Positions 9,701 to 17,908 of a DNA stretch of 30,690 nucleotides are shown one piece after another. Below the pieces are notes generated by a model that did no database searches, was not told where the DNA came from, and saw only the letters and a list, made by a program, of their open reading frames with translations. The translations under genes were made by a program, and so were the position numbers. The stretch lies in assembly GCA_039024315.1 (NCBI GenBank), contig JBCCQN010000088.1, positions 1 through 30,690 on the forward strand, given 5' to 3'. How positions within the stretch are numbered: position 1 is the first letter of the stretch; every line of letters begins with the position of its first letter. Source of the stretch: JBCAWW01 sp039024315. Lineage in GTDB: Bacteria > Bacteroidota > Bacteroidia > J057.

Positions 9701-9867
9701 TCTCTCAGAACATCTATAGTAGTAACTCGGCCACTCATACCAGCAGGGCCTATACTACGTGCCTTCCAGTTTTTTAATAGATCCGTATTTAATTCTTGTG
9801 CTGAAGTTGGAAAGGTCCAGAACAAGCCACATAACAAAAGTAGAAAAGCCGTTTTTCCTTTGAACAT
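6748..9867 (-). CDS. Large secreted BNR/sortilin-like beta-propeller protein
   Basis: 1039 residues from the ATG at 9867, which gives a compact signal peptide (MFKGKTAFLLLLCGLFWTF, cleavage near TSAQ). The frame also has an ATG at 9903, twelve codons upstream, which would lengthen the n-region. Residues about 30-750 carry roughly ten Asp-box motifs (SxDxGxxW), for example SLDGGQSW, TTDGGKTW, SHDGGESW, STDGGKNW and TRDGGENW. These are the hallmark of sialidase/VPS10-sortilin type propellers, usually annotated in Bacteroidota as glycosyl hydrolase or VPS10-domain protein. Conserved blocks such as IGPAGMSGRV and GGMQDNGSW are typical of this large family. The C-terminal ~200 residues contain a helical, probably coiled-coil segment (EMQAEGMEMVQEAGEMMDAI). 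No T9SS tail is seen. Enzymatic activity is unproven for this family. Confidence 0.85.
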   Translation of the reverse strand: MFKGKTAFLLLLCGLFWTFPTSAQELNTDLLKNWKARSIGPAGMSGRVTTIDVLRDNPAVIYIGTASGGLWKSESGGITWKPLFDEEIVHSIGALAIAPSNPDIIWVGTGEGNPRNSQASGFGVYRSLDGGQSWEAMGLENTRNVHRVIIHPENPDIVWIGVQGSAWGEHPERGIYKTTDGGKTWRKVLYVNESTGIADLVQDPQNPNKLIAAMWQFRRWPWTFKSGGEGSGLYVSHDGGESWTKRSDADGLPKGELGRMGLAIAPSNPKIIYAIIEAKKNGFYRSTDGGKNWKLVNGKDEIGNRPFYYSDIFVDPVNENRIYSLYSMVSLSEDGGKSFRVMIPYSGVHPDHHAWYIHPDNPNFIIEGNDGGLNISHDRGKTWRFVENLPLAQFYHINIDNEIPYNVYGGMQDNGSWRGPAYVWRSGGIRNTYWEELFFGDGFDVVPDPENNRYGYAMSQGGSVGRYDLETRSAKSIRPTHPEGEELRFNWNAAIAQDPFDAATIYYGSQYVHKSTDRGDNWEIISDDLTTNDPEKQKQRESGGLTFDVTNAENHTSIIAIAPSPVEKDLLWVGSDDGRFHVTRDGGENWTDLTAKMGGLPAGSWIPQIHASNHSAGEAFIVVNDYRRNDWTPYVYYTADYGKTVRRLVGEGDVWGYCLSIIQDPVEENLLFLGTEFGLYFSLNKGKDWHQWEHGYPTASTMDLKIHPREHDLVIGTFGRAAFVLDNIQPLRVMADEGAAVLSEAVKAYPVSDAYIAHTGQAAGTRFAADAIFSGQNRSWGALIPYSVNPAAGVDSIKSDTVTCLIYNAADELIRTLKTIPDTGMNVLRWRLDEKGVRYFMREPRPNAPEPGGARVMPGTYKVKLSYKGKESETSVKVLFDPRVEIDEASMMAYREMQAEGMEMVQEAGEMMDAIRNARKSIKLINQQLPEGDEEAIKELKQLGKAMQDSLSNLENRFRPKPGKGYTSDPTTLSAKLGPIQYGLSMPEPGGPNQTIQRQFEQAKKTFGEVKAAHNDFFENDWKAYREAVEKIELSPFKD

Positions 9868-10003
9868 AGTTTGAAGGGTGTGTAAAATTGATTGAAACCA
9901 CATATTACAAATAAAATTGGAGGCAGATGTAAGAAAAACGCCTTTGCTGCCTTGATTTCAGCAACTAAAGCAAGGACTTTACGGTAGCTCATTAATTACC
10001 CCT

Positions 10004-12760
10004 ATGGCAAAAGTCCAATATTTCTGTATTTGGCTTTGCTCTTGCCTAATCCTTTCGCTAAATACCCTAAGCGCTCAAACGATCACTTCCCTCAGCTTAG
10101 TTAATCCCGCCAACGGGAACGACTACCTCAGCCTTACTGAAGGACTAGTCATTGATCTGAACAATTATCCAGTCAATTCCTTCAACATCCGCGCTTACAC
10201 TCAGCCTGATCCGACCGGTAGTGTTCGTTTTGGGTGGAATGGCCAAGCCAATTTTCAGACTGAGAGTGTCCCCCCTTATGCCTTATTTGGGGATAATGGA
10301 GGCAATTTCAATGGTCAAGCCCTTAGTGTAGGGGCTTATTCGATTACAGCTACGGCTTATAGTGGTAGCAATGCAGGCGGTATCGCTGGTGCACCAGTTA
10401 GTATCAATTTTACTATCATCGACAGTGGAGCAGGAACCCCAGCAGCCTGTAGTGGCAGTGGAACTAATGCCGTAAGCATCAGTGGCAGCTTAATGCAATG
10501 GCACAAAATCACCTTAGACTTTGATGGTCCTACTAGCGACGAAGCCTGTAGCCTTAATCCATTTCTGGATTATCGCCTTAACCTCAGTTTTACTCATCAA
10601 GCATCTGGCACCACCTATTTGGTACCGGGATACTTTGCTGCTGATGGCGACGCAGCCGAAAGCAGTGCCAGCGGGGGCAATATATGGCGATGCCACTTTG
10701 CCCCAGACCTGACGGGCACTTGGACTTACAGTGCCTCCTTCCGCACTGGAAGCGAAATCGCCGTTTCCCTCAATCCAACTGAAGGTACGCCTACCGATTT
10801 TGACGGTGTAAATGGTACTTTTTCAGTAGCGCCAAGCAACAAAAGCGGGCGGGATTTCCGCGCTCATGGCCGTCTAGAATACGTAGGCCAACATTATTTA
10901 CGTTTTGCTGGCTCAGGCAAATATTTTGTCAAAGGAGGGGCAGACGCACCGGAAAACCTCCTCGCCTATGAGGATTTTGACAATACTCCCAATAATGGGG
11001 GACGACTAAAAAGCTGGGCGCCTCATCTAGGAGATTGGAATCCAGGCGATCCCCAATGGCAGGGCGATAAAGGAAGAGAGTTGATCGGCGCCCTCAACTA
11101 CCTAGCAGCAAAAGGGGTCAATGCATTTTCTTTTCTCACCATGAATATCAATGGCGATGATCGCAACGTCTTCCCCTACATCAGCAATAATGGCTCTACT
11201 AGCCCCCAAGATGACCGGCGGAGATTTGATGTATCAAAACTCGCCCAATGGGAGATTATCTTTGCACATGCGGATTCGCTCGGCCTATACCTGCACTTCA
11301 AAACCCAAGAGACCGAGAATGACCAATTGCTAGATCAGGGCCAATTGGGGGTAGAACGGATGCTGTATTACCGCGAACTTGTCGCCCGCTTTGGGCATCA
11401 TCTCGCCCTCAACTGGAACCTTGGCGAGGAAAATGATATTTGGTCCGAACTCAGCGATCCTACTCAATCCCTGATCAAGTCTTACGCCACTTATCTTAAG
11501 GCCATCGATCCCTATGACCATAATATCGTAATCCACTCCTATCCTAATCAACAAAATGCGGTTTACAACCCTTTGTTAGGCACTCAATCCGAGCTGACTG
11601 GTGCCTCCGTCCAGACGGGCTGGAATAACGTCCATAATCACACCCTAAACTGGATTAATGCCTCGGCTAGCGCCGGAGTTCCTTGGGTGGTAGCAAATGA
11701 TGAGCAAGGCTCCGCCAATCAAGGCGTACCGCCCGATCAAGGTTTTGAAGGTTTCAACTTGCCAGGTGGGGCTGCCTCACAAGAAGACATTCGCAGAGTC
11801 GTCCTTTGGGGCAATCTGATGGCTGGTGGCGCAGGAGTAGAATACTACTTTGGTTATGGCTTTCCTCATAGCGATCTCACTTGCCAAGATTGGCGCTCGC
11901 GGGATCAAATGTGGGATTATACCAAACATGCCATCGACTTTTTTGACTCACAAATCCCATTTTGGGAAATGACAAGCGCTGATAATCTTGTCAGCAGTGG
12001 CTATTGTTTCGCAAAAACCAATGAATACTATGTCGTTTATGTAGAAAACGGCAATAATCCCCCCACTATTGATCTACCGAATAGCGATTTTGATTTGCGC
12101 TGGTATGATCCCCGTAATGGAGGTGCTTTGCAAGCTAGTAGTACGATTACCGGTAACAATGCTTTTTCTTTGCCAGCTTCGCCGAACGCTGGGACTGAGG
12201 ATTGGATCATTTTGCTAACCAATAATGCAGTAAGTTTACCGACGACTCTTAACTACTTTGAGGGCAGTCGCTTAGCCAATGGGCAAGTCGAGCTACGATG
12301 GGCAAGTCTGCGAGAAAGCAATAGTCAACAATTTGAGATTGAAAGTAGCTCAGATGGTACCCTAGCCGAATTGGTCAAGATTGAGCCAGCCGCTGGTTTT
12401 AGCGATAGCCCCATCACCTACAGTAGTATTTTTGCTAGCGAGGACGATCTTTTCAGATTGAAGATGCTCGACCTTGATGGTAATTTTGAATATACCAACT
12501 GGATCAATTTAGCCGATTATGAGGCGAAGGTGCTGGTTTTTCCTAATCCCTTCGGGGAACGCTTGGACCTCAGCCTACCGGCTTCCTTTGTAGGCGGTGA
12601 AGTTCGGATCTACGATATACTAGGAAAAGTACATGCTGTTACCGAGATCACCGAGTCTTCGATGCAGCTCAATACTGCCCATCTCGATCCGGGAATTTAT
12701 CAATTATTAATGGTCAAAGACAAACAGCAGCTCTATCAAAAAAGGTTGTTGAAATTTTAG
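10004..12760 (+). CDS. Secreted glycosidase-like protein: DUF5060, TIM barrel, collagen-binding-like domain and T9SS tail
   Basis: 918 residues. Signal peptide 1-24 (ending TLSAQ), then an Ig-like domain to about residue 135. Residues about 150-275 fit DUF5060 (MQWHKITLDFDGP, then PDLTGTWTYSASF), the N-terminal beta-sandwich of many putative glycosidases. A TIM-barrel-like region follows (FVKGGADAPENLLAYEDFD, GVNAFSFL, LALNWNLGEEND, WVVANDEQG); Glu in GEEN and the acidic residues of ANDEQG are candidate catalytic residues. Next is a domain like the putative collagen-binding domain of collagenases (LRWYDPRNGG, EDWIILL), also present in the broken gene at 29375. The last ~75 residues (FPNPFGERLDL, YDILGK, PGIYQLLM) are a T9SS domain. 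Likely an outer-membrane-anchored or released polysaccharide-degrading enzyme; the substrate is unknown. Divergent from the BNR gene. Confidence 0.87.
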   Translation: MAKVQYFCIWLCSCLILSLNTLSAQTITSLSLVNPANGNDYLSLTEGLVIDLNNYPVNSFNIRAYTQPDPTGSVRFGWNGQANFQTESVPPYALFGDNGGNFNGQALSVGAYSITATAYSGSNAGGIAGAPVSINFTIIDSGAGTPAACSGSGTNAVSISGSLMQWHKITLDFDGPTSDEACSLNPFLDYRLNLSFTHQASGTTYLVPGYFAADGDAAESSASGGNIWRCHFAPDLTGTWTYSASFRTGSEIAVSLNPTEGTPTDFDGVNGTFSVAPSNKSGRDFRAHGRLEYVGQHYLRFAGSGKYFVKGGADAPENLLAYEDFDNTPNNGGRLKSWAPHLGDWNPGDPQWQGDKGRELIGALNYLAAKGVNAFSFLTMNINGDDRNVFPYISNNGSTSPQDDRRRFDVSKLAQWEIIFAHADSLGLYLHFKTQETENDQLLDQGQLGVERMLYYRELVARFGHHLALNWNLGEENDIWSELSDPTQSLIKSYATYLKAIDPYDHNIVIHSYPNQQNAVYNPLLGTQSELTGASVQTGWNNVHNHTLNWINASASAGVPWVVANDEQGSANQGVPPDQGFEGFNLPGGAASQEDIRRVVLWGNLMAGGAGVEYYFGYGFPHSDLTCQDWRSRDQMWDYTKHAIDFFDSQIPFWEMTSADNLVSSGYCFAKTNEYYVVYVENGNNPPTIDLPNSDFDLRWYDPRNGGALQASSTITGNNAFSLPASPNAGTEDWIILLTNNAVSLPTTLNYFEGSRLANGQVELRWASLRESNSQQFEIESSSDGTLAELVKIEPAAGFSDSPITYSSIFASEDDLFRLKMLDLDGNFEYTNWINLADYEAKVLVFPNPFGERLDLSLPASFVGGEVRIYDILGKVHAVTEITESSMQLNTAHLDPGIYQLLMVKDKQQLYQKRLLKF

Positions 12761-12789
12761 ATTTGCCTCCTTGGAGATTTTCTTTAAGA

Positions 12790-12945
12790 CTGATCGTTCT
12801 GCGTAGCAGTGAGCAAAACTAAAAATTGAACACTGAGACACGGAGACACAGAGGCTTTATGCAAGCATTGTGGCTGAGCGTTCTGCGCAGCAGTGGGCAA
12901 AACTAAAAATTGAACACTGAGACACGGAGACACAGAGGCTTTATG
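12790..12945 (+). repeat. Tandem direct repeat, two 72-bp units at an 84-bp period
   Basis: Units 12790-12861 and 12874-12945 differ at three positions. Each begins CTGAKCG and contains CGTTCTGCGNAGCAG (12795-12809 with T, 12879-12893 with C), followed by AAAACTAAAAATTGAA and CACTGAGACACGGAGACAC. Lies between the convergent genes ending at 12760 and 12973. Confidence 0.93.
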
Positions 12946-12972
12946 TAGACGTTTGGTGCTGCTGGGAAACCC

Positions 12973-15900
12973 TTACTTTATCTGCAAGGCTCTCCGGCCG
13001 AGTTGTCCATTAGGGCCTTGCAGACTGAGCCAATAGGTGCCGGCAGGCAAGTCAGGCAAACTTAGCGGAATTTCATTGAGGCCTTCCGTTGCTATAAGGT
13101 CTTTTTGCAGCAGCTTGCGGCCCTTTAGATCAAATATTTCTACGATTAATGGGACTGAGCGTTCCGCGACAGCGATTTGAATAAAGGCCAACTCACCCGC
13201 ATTGGGATTGGGAAAAACATGCCATGATTGGCAGAGATTTTCGGCGAGCTTGAGCTTGCTATATCGTATTTGGCCTTCAAGATCTCGCATTGCGATACGG
13301 TAATAGGACTGGGGAAATGGAGATTGATCCACGGTCTGCATACTATTTTCCTTGAGGCTAAGGCTCTGCCAATGGGCAAACTTTCCCTGATGGTCAGCAC
13401 GTTCTATCCAAGCCTCGGACCAGCTAGTAGGTTCGGCAATATGGAGGCTAAGTTGATTTTGACAATCGCCATTTTCTATTTCGACTACAGCTTCGCTCAA
13501 CGCCAAGACAGGGCCGGTACCTTCTGCATACTCGATCACCAAACGCGCCGCTGCACCAGGTACACCGTCAAATGATTCGGCGGTACGGCGGCCATTGAGG
13601 CCTTCAAAAATAATGACGAGGGCTTGGCCGGTAGACCAATCATTGCGGTTTATGACTTCTTGTAAGACGGTATTAAGGTTGGGGGTTTGTTGATTGGCAC
13701 CACTTTGGCCTACCACATTCCAGATGGGAGGAACCCAAGCTTGGGTAGCGGTGGTAGGCGTACGGTTTGAAATGTCACTATTGGCAAGCGTGAAGCTTGG
13801 CGCATTTCCGATATCTTCGGCCCAAATATTCACACTGGTACCTGCAGTAGTACTCTCGTCAACCGTAAACTCCACATAAGCATTAATTATCACCGAACCA
13901 ATCGGCAGAGCAACTCCGGGGAAGCGCAGTCCGACATATTGCAAATTACCTGTCTCTTGCCCCAATTCTAAGTCCGTCGAGGTCAAATTCATGACGCCAG
14001 TAGTGATGTATTCTTCGGCATCATCATCCGAAGCATTGACTTGATAAACCAAGCTTACTGGAGGCGAAAGATTGGGTAGTGTGCTGGCATTGAGGACTGG
14101 ACTCCAGACAGAGATATTGCCGGCAGCATCGTAAGCCGCTACTTGAAAGTTATAAAAAGTATTGAAGGCCAAACCATAGACGGTAGCCGTATTGGTCAGG
14201 CTAGAATCGTATAAGACTCCGTCAACATAAATGTAATACCCCACAACCCCTACATTATCTGTAGAAGCCGTCCAAGTGAGATCCACCGTAGTCGCAGTTT
14301 GAGCGGGAGAGACGAGGTTGATGGGCTGACTAGGAGCGACATTATCAGGATTGGGCTCTGTCGTAAAGCTACGCCAGCCTGACCAATCACTCCATTCGTA
14401 CATTCTACGGCCTCTTACCCGCCAGACATACTGGGTGTTGTAGGCTAAAGTATTGGCAGGCAAAGTGTGATTATTGGCGGTAATATCGATAGCGCGGTAG
14501 CTAAGCTCACAGTCTCCGATTAAGGTATTCCAATTAGGATGGGCAAAACGATACCAAGTATTGGGTTCACTGAGCACCAATATTTCGCCATGCTGATCAA
14601 GCGTAACGCCCTCGGCTTGAGCCAACTGGACAGCTAAAGTGCCATTTGCACCGCCATTACCGAGGTCAAGCGTACTAATCAAATTTCCTTGTGCATCTCG
14701 CTCTTCTAGCCGTCGGGAAAGATCGCTGAGGATCAGAAAATGATCCTGAACCCCAATATTTTGCACAGCATCAGAAATACCCAGATGATGAAGCCCACTC
14801 ACGTCTGCCATGCCACTGGTAGCGAGATTGAAAGCATAATCAGGCAAGACCGCATGAGAAACAGAAGTAGGATAGGGATTTTGATAGAGGGTCAAAGGTC
14901 CTGATTCCTTGAGGGAAAAGAGCATCTCATGGATCGGATCGTAAGCAATCCCTTCTATGCCTTGATTATTGGTAGCTGCTTGGGGCAGTTGGATGATCGT
15001 AGCGGCAGCATAATTGATATTGGTAGTGGCAGCGTCTATATTGACCAAAGCGATATGTCGGCGCTTCTCCTCCGTTATAGCATATTGGGTACCGTCGATG
15101 TGGACAATCGCCTCAAGGTCATCAAATCCAGTAGTGGTAATCGTTCTGAGCAGCAGACTGGTAGTATCATGTTCATAAATCAGTTCTGCACCATTGTTGA
15201 CGGTAAAGAAAGTAGCAGTAAGGGGATTAAAAGTAGCTCCAGATAGATTATTGGGCACTCCTCCAATAGTGATTGGCCCTTCTTTGAGCGTGTACTGATT
15301 GAGCTGCAAATTAGCGGTTGGGGGCGTTCCCGAGGGGCAACGGTAAACTTCGATTTCATAATGCTCAAGATCCCCCGTCCATTGGAAGGTAGGAGCGATG
15401 AGCTGATTGTTCGCCAAATTAGCAGGCTGCGTCTGGACAGGAACAGCAGGAGTATAAGTAGCAGCTACTTCTACTGCCCCAAGATCACGCCCGTTGCCCG
15501 TAAAATCGCCAAAGCCATCAAAAACCAAGGTATTATCTTGCCAGACGACGGTGGCTAAGCCCAAATCAACCGCCGGGCTAGTAGGAGCGGGGACAAAGGT
15601 CGCAGACAGAAGAGGGTTAGCTACAATAGAAGAATATGCTTCGAGATTCGAATTATCATTATTTAGTCCATTTCCAAAGAAAAGGGTAAAAGCCACGGTA
15701 GAGTTACCATCAATATTTTTGATGGCTGTAGTACTGTGATTTTGAAAAATATTGTTGACGAGTAGGGTATTGTCCCCACCGCACATACCGTAATCGTTGG
15801 CAGAAAAAGTGTTATTGAGTACGACTAGTTCTTCATTTAGGCTTGCAGCCTCGTAATTCTCTACAGTATTACCATTTTGAAGACAGCCGATACCAGCAGC

Positions 15901-16764
15901 ATTATTATCGTAGATGAGATTTCTTTCGATCCATAAACGCACATCTGCTGCTCCGGGGCCAACATTATCAATGATCTTTATTCCGTCTTGGGGGTTGCTG
16001 TGGATTTCGTTGTCGCGGATGTTGAAGTCTGGGGTTCCGGCAACTGTAGCATTGGAGAGTTGGATGCGAATCCCGTCACTTTGATTGCTGTTGATATCAT
16101 TGCCTTCAACTATCAATTGAGGTAAGCCGGAAATGAAGATCCCGATCCCAAATTGGTTGGCGATATCATTGGTCTCGATGGTACCACTTCCGTCCCCTAT
16201 CCATTGGATAGCATCGCCATTTTGCTGGAAGAAATTGTCCTCTATTTGGATATTTTGAGCGTCTCCGACGCGAATGCCTGCAGTATTATTTAATAGGAAA
16301 ATATTGTCTTCGACTGTACCCCCTGCGTTATTTTGAATATCAATCCCGATAGGATTGTTGATAATTTGATTATTTCGAATCCTACCATCGGCATAATTAT
16401 CGACGCCAATAGCACCGCCAATGATGCGAAAACCGATTAGCCGACTGGTATTACCCGCTATGGCATCAATCGTCACGACAGTACCGGCACCGGCCATTTG
16501 CAGGACGGTATTTTGGATATCTAGTTGGTTGCTTGAGTTAATGTACTCTGAGGTAAGTACTACCGCTTTGTTGATGACAAAGGGTCCATTGTAAGTGCCG
16601 TTGGCGACCAAAATGGTATCACCATTGTTGGCAGCAAGCATAGCAGCATTGATCGTGGGCTGATCGCCGGGAACTTGAATGGTCGCCGCGAAAGAGGAAT
16701 TAGCAAAGAATGAAAAAAGAACTGTCATCCCGAAAAGGGATGCGAAATATAGACGTTTGATCAT
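12973..16764 (-). CDS. Large secreted mosaic protein: beta-helix, SdiA-regulated-type propeller, FN3, CBM-like and T9SS domains
   Basis: 1263 residues from the ATG at 16764, whose signal peptide is MIKRLYFASLFGMTVLFSFF. The frame is open to 16851, but that would bury the signal. Residues about 25-430 are a right-handed parallel beta-helix with many N-rich turns (NosD/periplasmic copper-binding style: VEDNIFLLNNTAGIRV, IQIEDNFFQQNGDAI). An FN3-like domain then begins (PTFQWTGDLEHYEIEVYRC) and appears interrupted by a propeller segment with the SdiA-regulated family pattern (NNLSGATFNP, GFDDLEAIVHIDG, YAITEE, GIEGIAYD, AEGVTLD). It resumes at NTQYVWRVRGRRMYEWSDWS. A complete FN3 follows (LTWTASTDNVGVVGYYIYVD), then a CBM-like sandwich (LRFPGVALPIGSVIINAYVEF), a linker and a T9SS domain (FPNPNAGEL, IFDLKGRKLL). 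Probably a surface adhesin or binding protein; no catalytic role is evident. Confidence 0.85.
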   Translation of the reverse strand: MIKRLYFASLFGMTVLFSFFANSSFAATIQVPGDQPTINAAMLAANNGDTILVANGTYNGPFVINKAVVLTSEYINSSNQLDIQNTVLQMAGAGTVVTIDAIAGNTSRLIGFRIIGGAIGVDNYADGRIRNNQIINNPIGIDIQNNAGGTVEDNIFLLNNTAGIRVGDAQNIQIEDNFFQQNGDAIQWIGDGSGTIETNDIANQFGIGIFISGLPQLIVEGNDINSNQSDGIRIQLSNATVAGTPDFNIRDNEIHSNPQDGIKIIDNVGPGAADVRLWIERNLIYDNNAAGIGCLQNGNTVENYEAASLNEELVVLNNTFSANDYGMCGGDNTLLVNNIFQNHSTTAIKNIDGNSTVAFTLFFGNGLNNDNSNLEAYSSIVANPLLSATFVPAPTSPAVDLGLATVVWQDNTLVFDGFGDFTGNGRDLGAVEVAATYTPAVPVQTQPANLANNQLIAPTFQWTGDLEHYEIEVYRCPSGTPPTANLQLNQYTLKEGPITIGGVPNNLSGATFNPLTATFFTVNNGAELIYEHDTTSLLLRTITTTGFDDLEAIVHIDGTQYAITEEKRRHIALVNIDAATTNINYAAATIIQLPQAATNNQGIEGIAYDPIHEMLFSLKESGPLTLYQNPYPTSVSHAVLPDYAFNLATSGMADVSGLHHLGISDAVQNIGVQDHFLILSDLSRRLEERDAQGNLISTLDLGNGGANGTLAVQLAQAEGVTLDQHGEILVLSEPNTWYRFAHPNWNTLIGDCELSYRAIDITANNHTLPANTLAYNTQYVWRVRGRRMYEWSDWSGWRSFTTEPNPDNVAPSQPINLVSPAQTATTVDLTWTASTDNVGVVGYYIYVDGVLYDSSLTNTATVYGLAFNTFYNFQVAAYDAAGNISVWSPVLNASTLPNLSPPVSLVYQVNASDDDAEEYITTGVMNLTSTDLELGQETGNLQYVGLRFPGVALPIGSVIINAYVEFTVDESTTAGTSVNIWAEDIGNAPSFTLANSDISNRTPTTATQAWVPPIWNVVGQSGANQQTPNLNTVLQEVINRNDWSTGQALVIIFEGLNGRRTAESFDGVPGAAARLVIEYAEGTGPVLALSEAVVEIENGDCQNQLSLHIAEPTSWSEAWIERADHQGKFAHWQSLSLKENSMQTVDQSPFPQSYYRIAMRDLEGQIRYSKLKLAENLCQSWHVFPNPNAGELAFIQIAVAERSVPLIVEIFDLKGRKLLQKDLIATEGLNEIPLSLPDLPAGTYWLSLQGPNGQLGRRALQIK
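15142..15156 (+). repeat. Possible 15-bp dispersed repeat inside a CDS, one mismatch
   Basis: CGTTCTGAGCAGCAG differs from the consensus only at the eighth base. It lies near the start of the propeller insert of the large mosaic protein and encodes part of SLLLRTI on the opposite strand. Could be chance. Confidence 0.4.
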
Positions 16765-16879
16765 TACGTATGTCGAGAATTTCCTGTGTATCGAATGGCA
16801 AAGATGGACGACTTTTTCTAAAAAAAAAGTATTGCTTGTATGGATGGACAAATTCTTTGTCTAAGTGGATGAACTTTTT

Positions 16880-17812
16880 CTAGAAAAGAGGTTTATCCAA
16901 TGTTTTCATGATAAAAAAGCCATCCTCTCCTTGTTTTTGGTAAAGTGGCATCAATATTTGCCCGTCTGAGGGACTAAAAATCTTGCCTTCATGATCGTGA
17001 GCTAAGAGTTCTCCGGAGGAGACCAACTGAAAATTTTCATAACCGGGCTCCATCACAAAGGCATCGCTAGGCTCGATAGGATGTCGATAAGTAACTTTTA
17101 AGTAGCGATCTAGTGCCTGAGTAGCTGCTTGTAATCGCTTAGGATATTGAGCAAAATCTGCTATTTCATCGGGATTGACACAACCCGCCTCGGCCAATAA
17201 AATCCAAATCGCAGCTTCATGATTATCGATGGCTTGGGGGTTGTCATGTTGCCCAGATTCGAAGGCGAGTCCAATGAGCCCATTTTCTTCAAAAAAACGA
17301 CTAGTGGTCAAGGCAAGCTCATCGACTAGATTAAATACGACGGGAGCAAACAGGGCTTCGGCTAAGGCGCGAATGCGTTCTCCTTCGGTGACAATACTAA
17401 AGATTCCCCCCTCGCCAGAAGTAGTATGAAGGTCAACGTAAATTTGAGGACTATAGCTACTGTCCATGGCAGGTTCTACTAGTGCCAAGATTTCTAATAA
17501 CTCTGCCTCCTCACTATTACGCTGATCTGCAGCTAAGGCCTTGACACGGGCGATTTCTTCACTAGACCAAAGCCGATTAAGATCCCTGTCTATATAGCGT
17601 TGTTTGAGCGCTAAGGCTTTGCAATTGCCACAAAGCCCAAGGAAACGTCCCACGAAAGGGATATTTTCTTCCTTAAGGCGCTTAAATACTCTGTTCAGCG
17701 CATGTACACCAGCGGGTTCATTGCCATGTAGTCCAGCTAAAACAAAAAGTAGGGGTCCATCAGTACCGCTTTGAAAATCTCCTATAATACGATTAGATAA
17801 ATTTGCCTCCAT
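16880..17812 (-). CDS. Succinylglutamate desuccinylase/aspartoacylase family zinc hydrolase
   Basis: 310 residues. The zinc site is complete: GLHGNEPAG with His29 and Glu32, and DLHTT with His129. The substrate-binding RDLNR lies at 76-80, and FESGQHDN near residue 200 supplies the probable catalytic Glu. These are carboxypeptidase-like amidohydrolases that release an acyl group from N-acyl amino acids. The C-terminal third (HPIEPSDAFVMEPGYENF, then DGQILMPLY) is the usual small beta domain. The substrate (N-acetyl-aspartate, N-succinyl-glutamate or another) cannot be told from sequence; no arginine-catabolism genes are near. Follows sdhB on the same strand, but a strong terminator in the 96-bp gap argues for separate transcription. 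Confidence 0.88.
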   Translation of the reverse strand: MEANLSNRIIGDFQSGTDGPLLFVLAGLHGNEPAGVHALNRVFKRLKEENIPFVGRFLGLCGNCKALALKQRYIDRDLNRLWSSEEIARVKALAADQRNSEEAELLEILALVEPAMDSSYSPQIYVDLHTTSGEGGIFSIVTEGERIRALAEALFAPVVFNLVDELALTTSRFFEENGLIGLAFESGQHDNPQAIDNHEAAIWILLAEAGCVNPDEIADFAQYPKRLQAATQALDRYLKVTYRHPIEPSDAFVMEPGYENFQLVSSGELLAHDHEGKIFSPSDGQILMPLYQKQGEDGFFIMKTLDKPLF

Positions 17813-17852
17813 ATGTTCGCAAAAATCACAAAATCAGCGCATATATAAAAAG

Positions 17853-17886
17853 AAAAATAGAGGTGGGTAAACCAACCTCTATTTTT
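17853..17886 (-). terminator. Terminator at the end of the sdh operon
   Basis: A 12-bp perfect stem, AAAAATAGAGGT (17853-17864) with ACCTCTATTTTT (17875-17886), and a 10-nt loop. On the minus strand the stem ends in five T, then C and five more T. It is nearly symmetrical and could stop transcription both ways. It lies between sdhB and the aspartoacylase gene. Confidence 0.85.
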
Positions 17887-17908
17887 CAAATTTTTTGGCC
17901 TTAAGAAA

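Noticed and set aside
9157..9777. A 206-codon open frame antisense to the BNR-repeat gene
   Set aside because: Shadow of a repetitive coding region; no family pattern and no start signal.
12790..12945. Direct repeats considered as a CRISPR array
   Set aside because: Only two 72-bp units with a 12-bp spacer, and no cas genes; the wrong geometry.
13150..13175. GACTGAGCGTTCCGCGACAGC as an in-frame repeat copy in the mosaic protein
   Set aside because: Needs an insertion and extra mismatches to fit; too weak to separate from chance.
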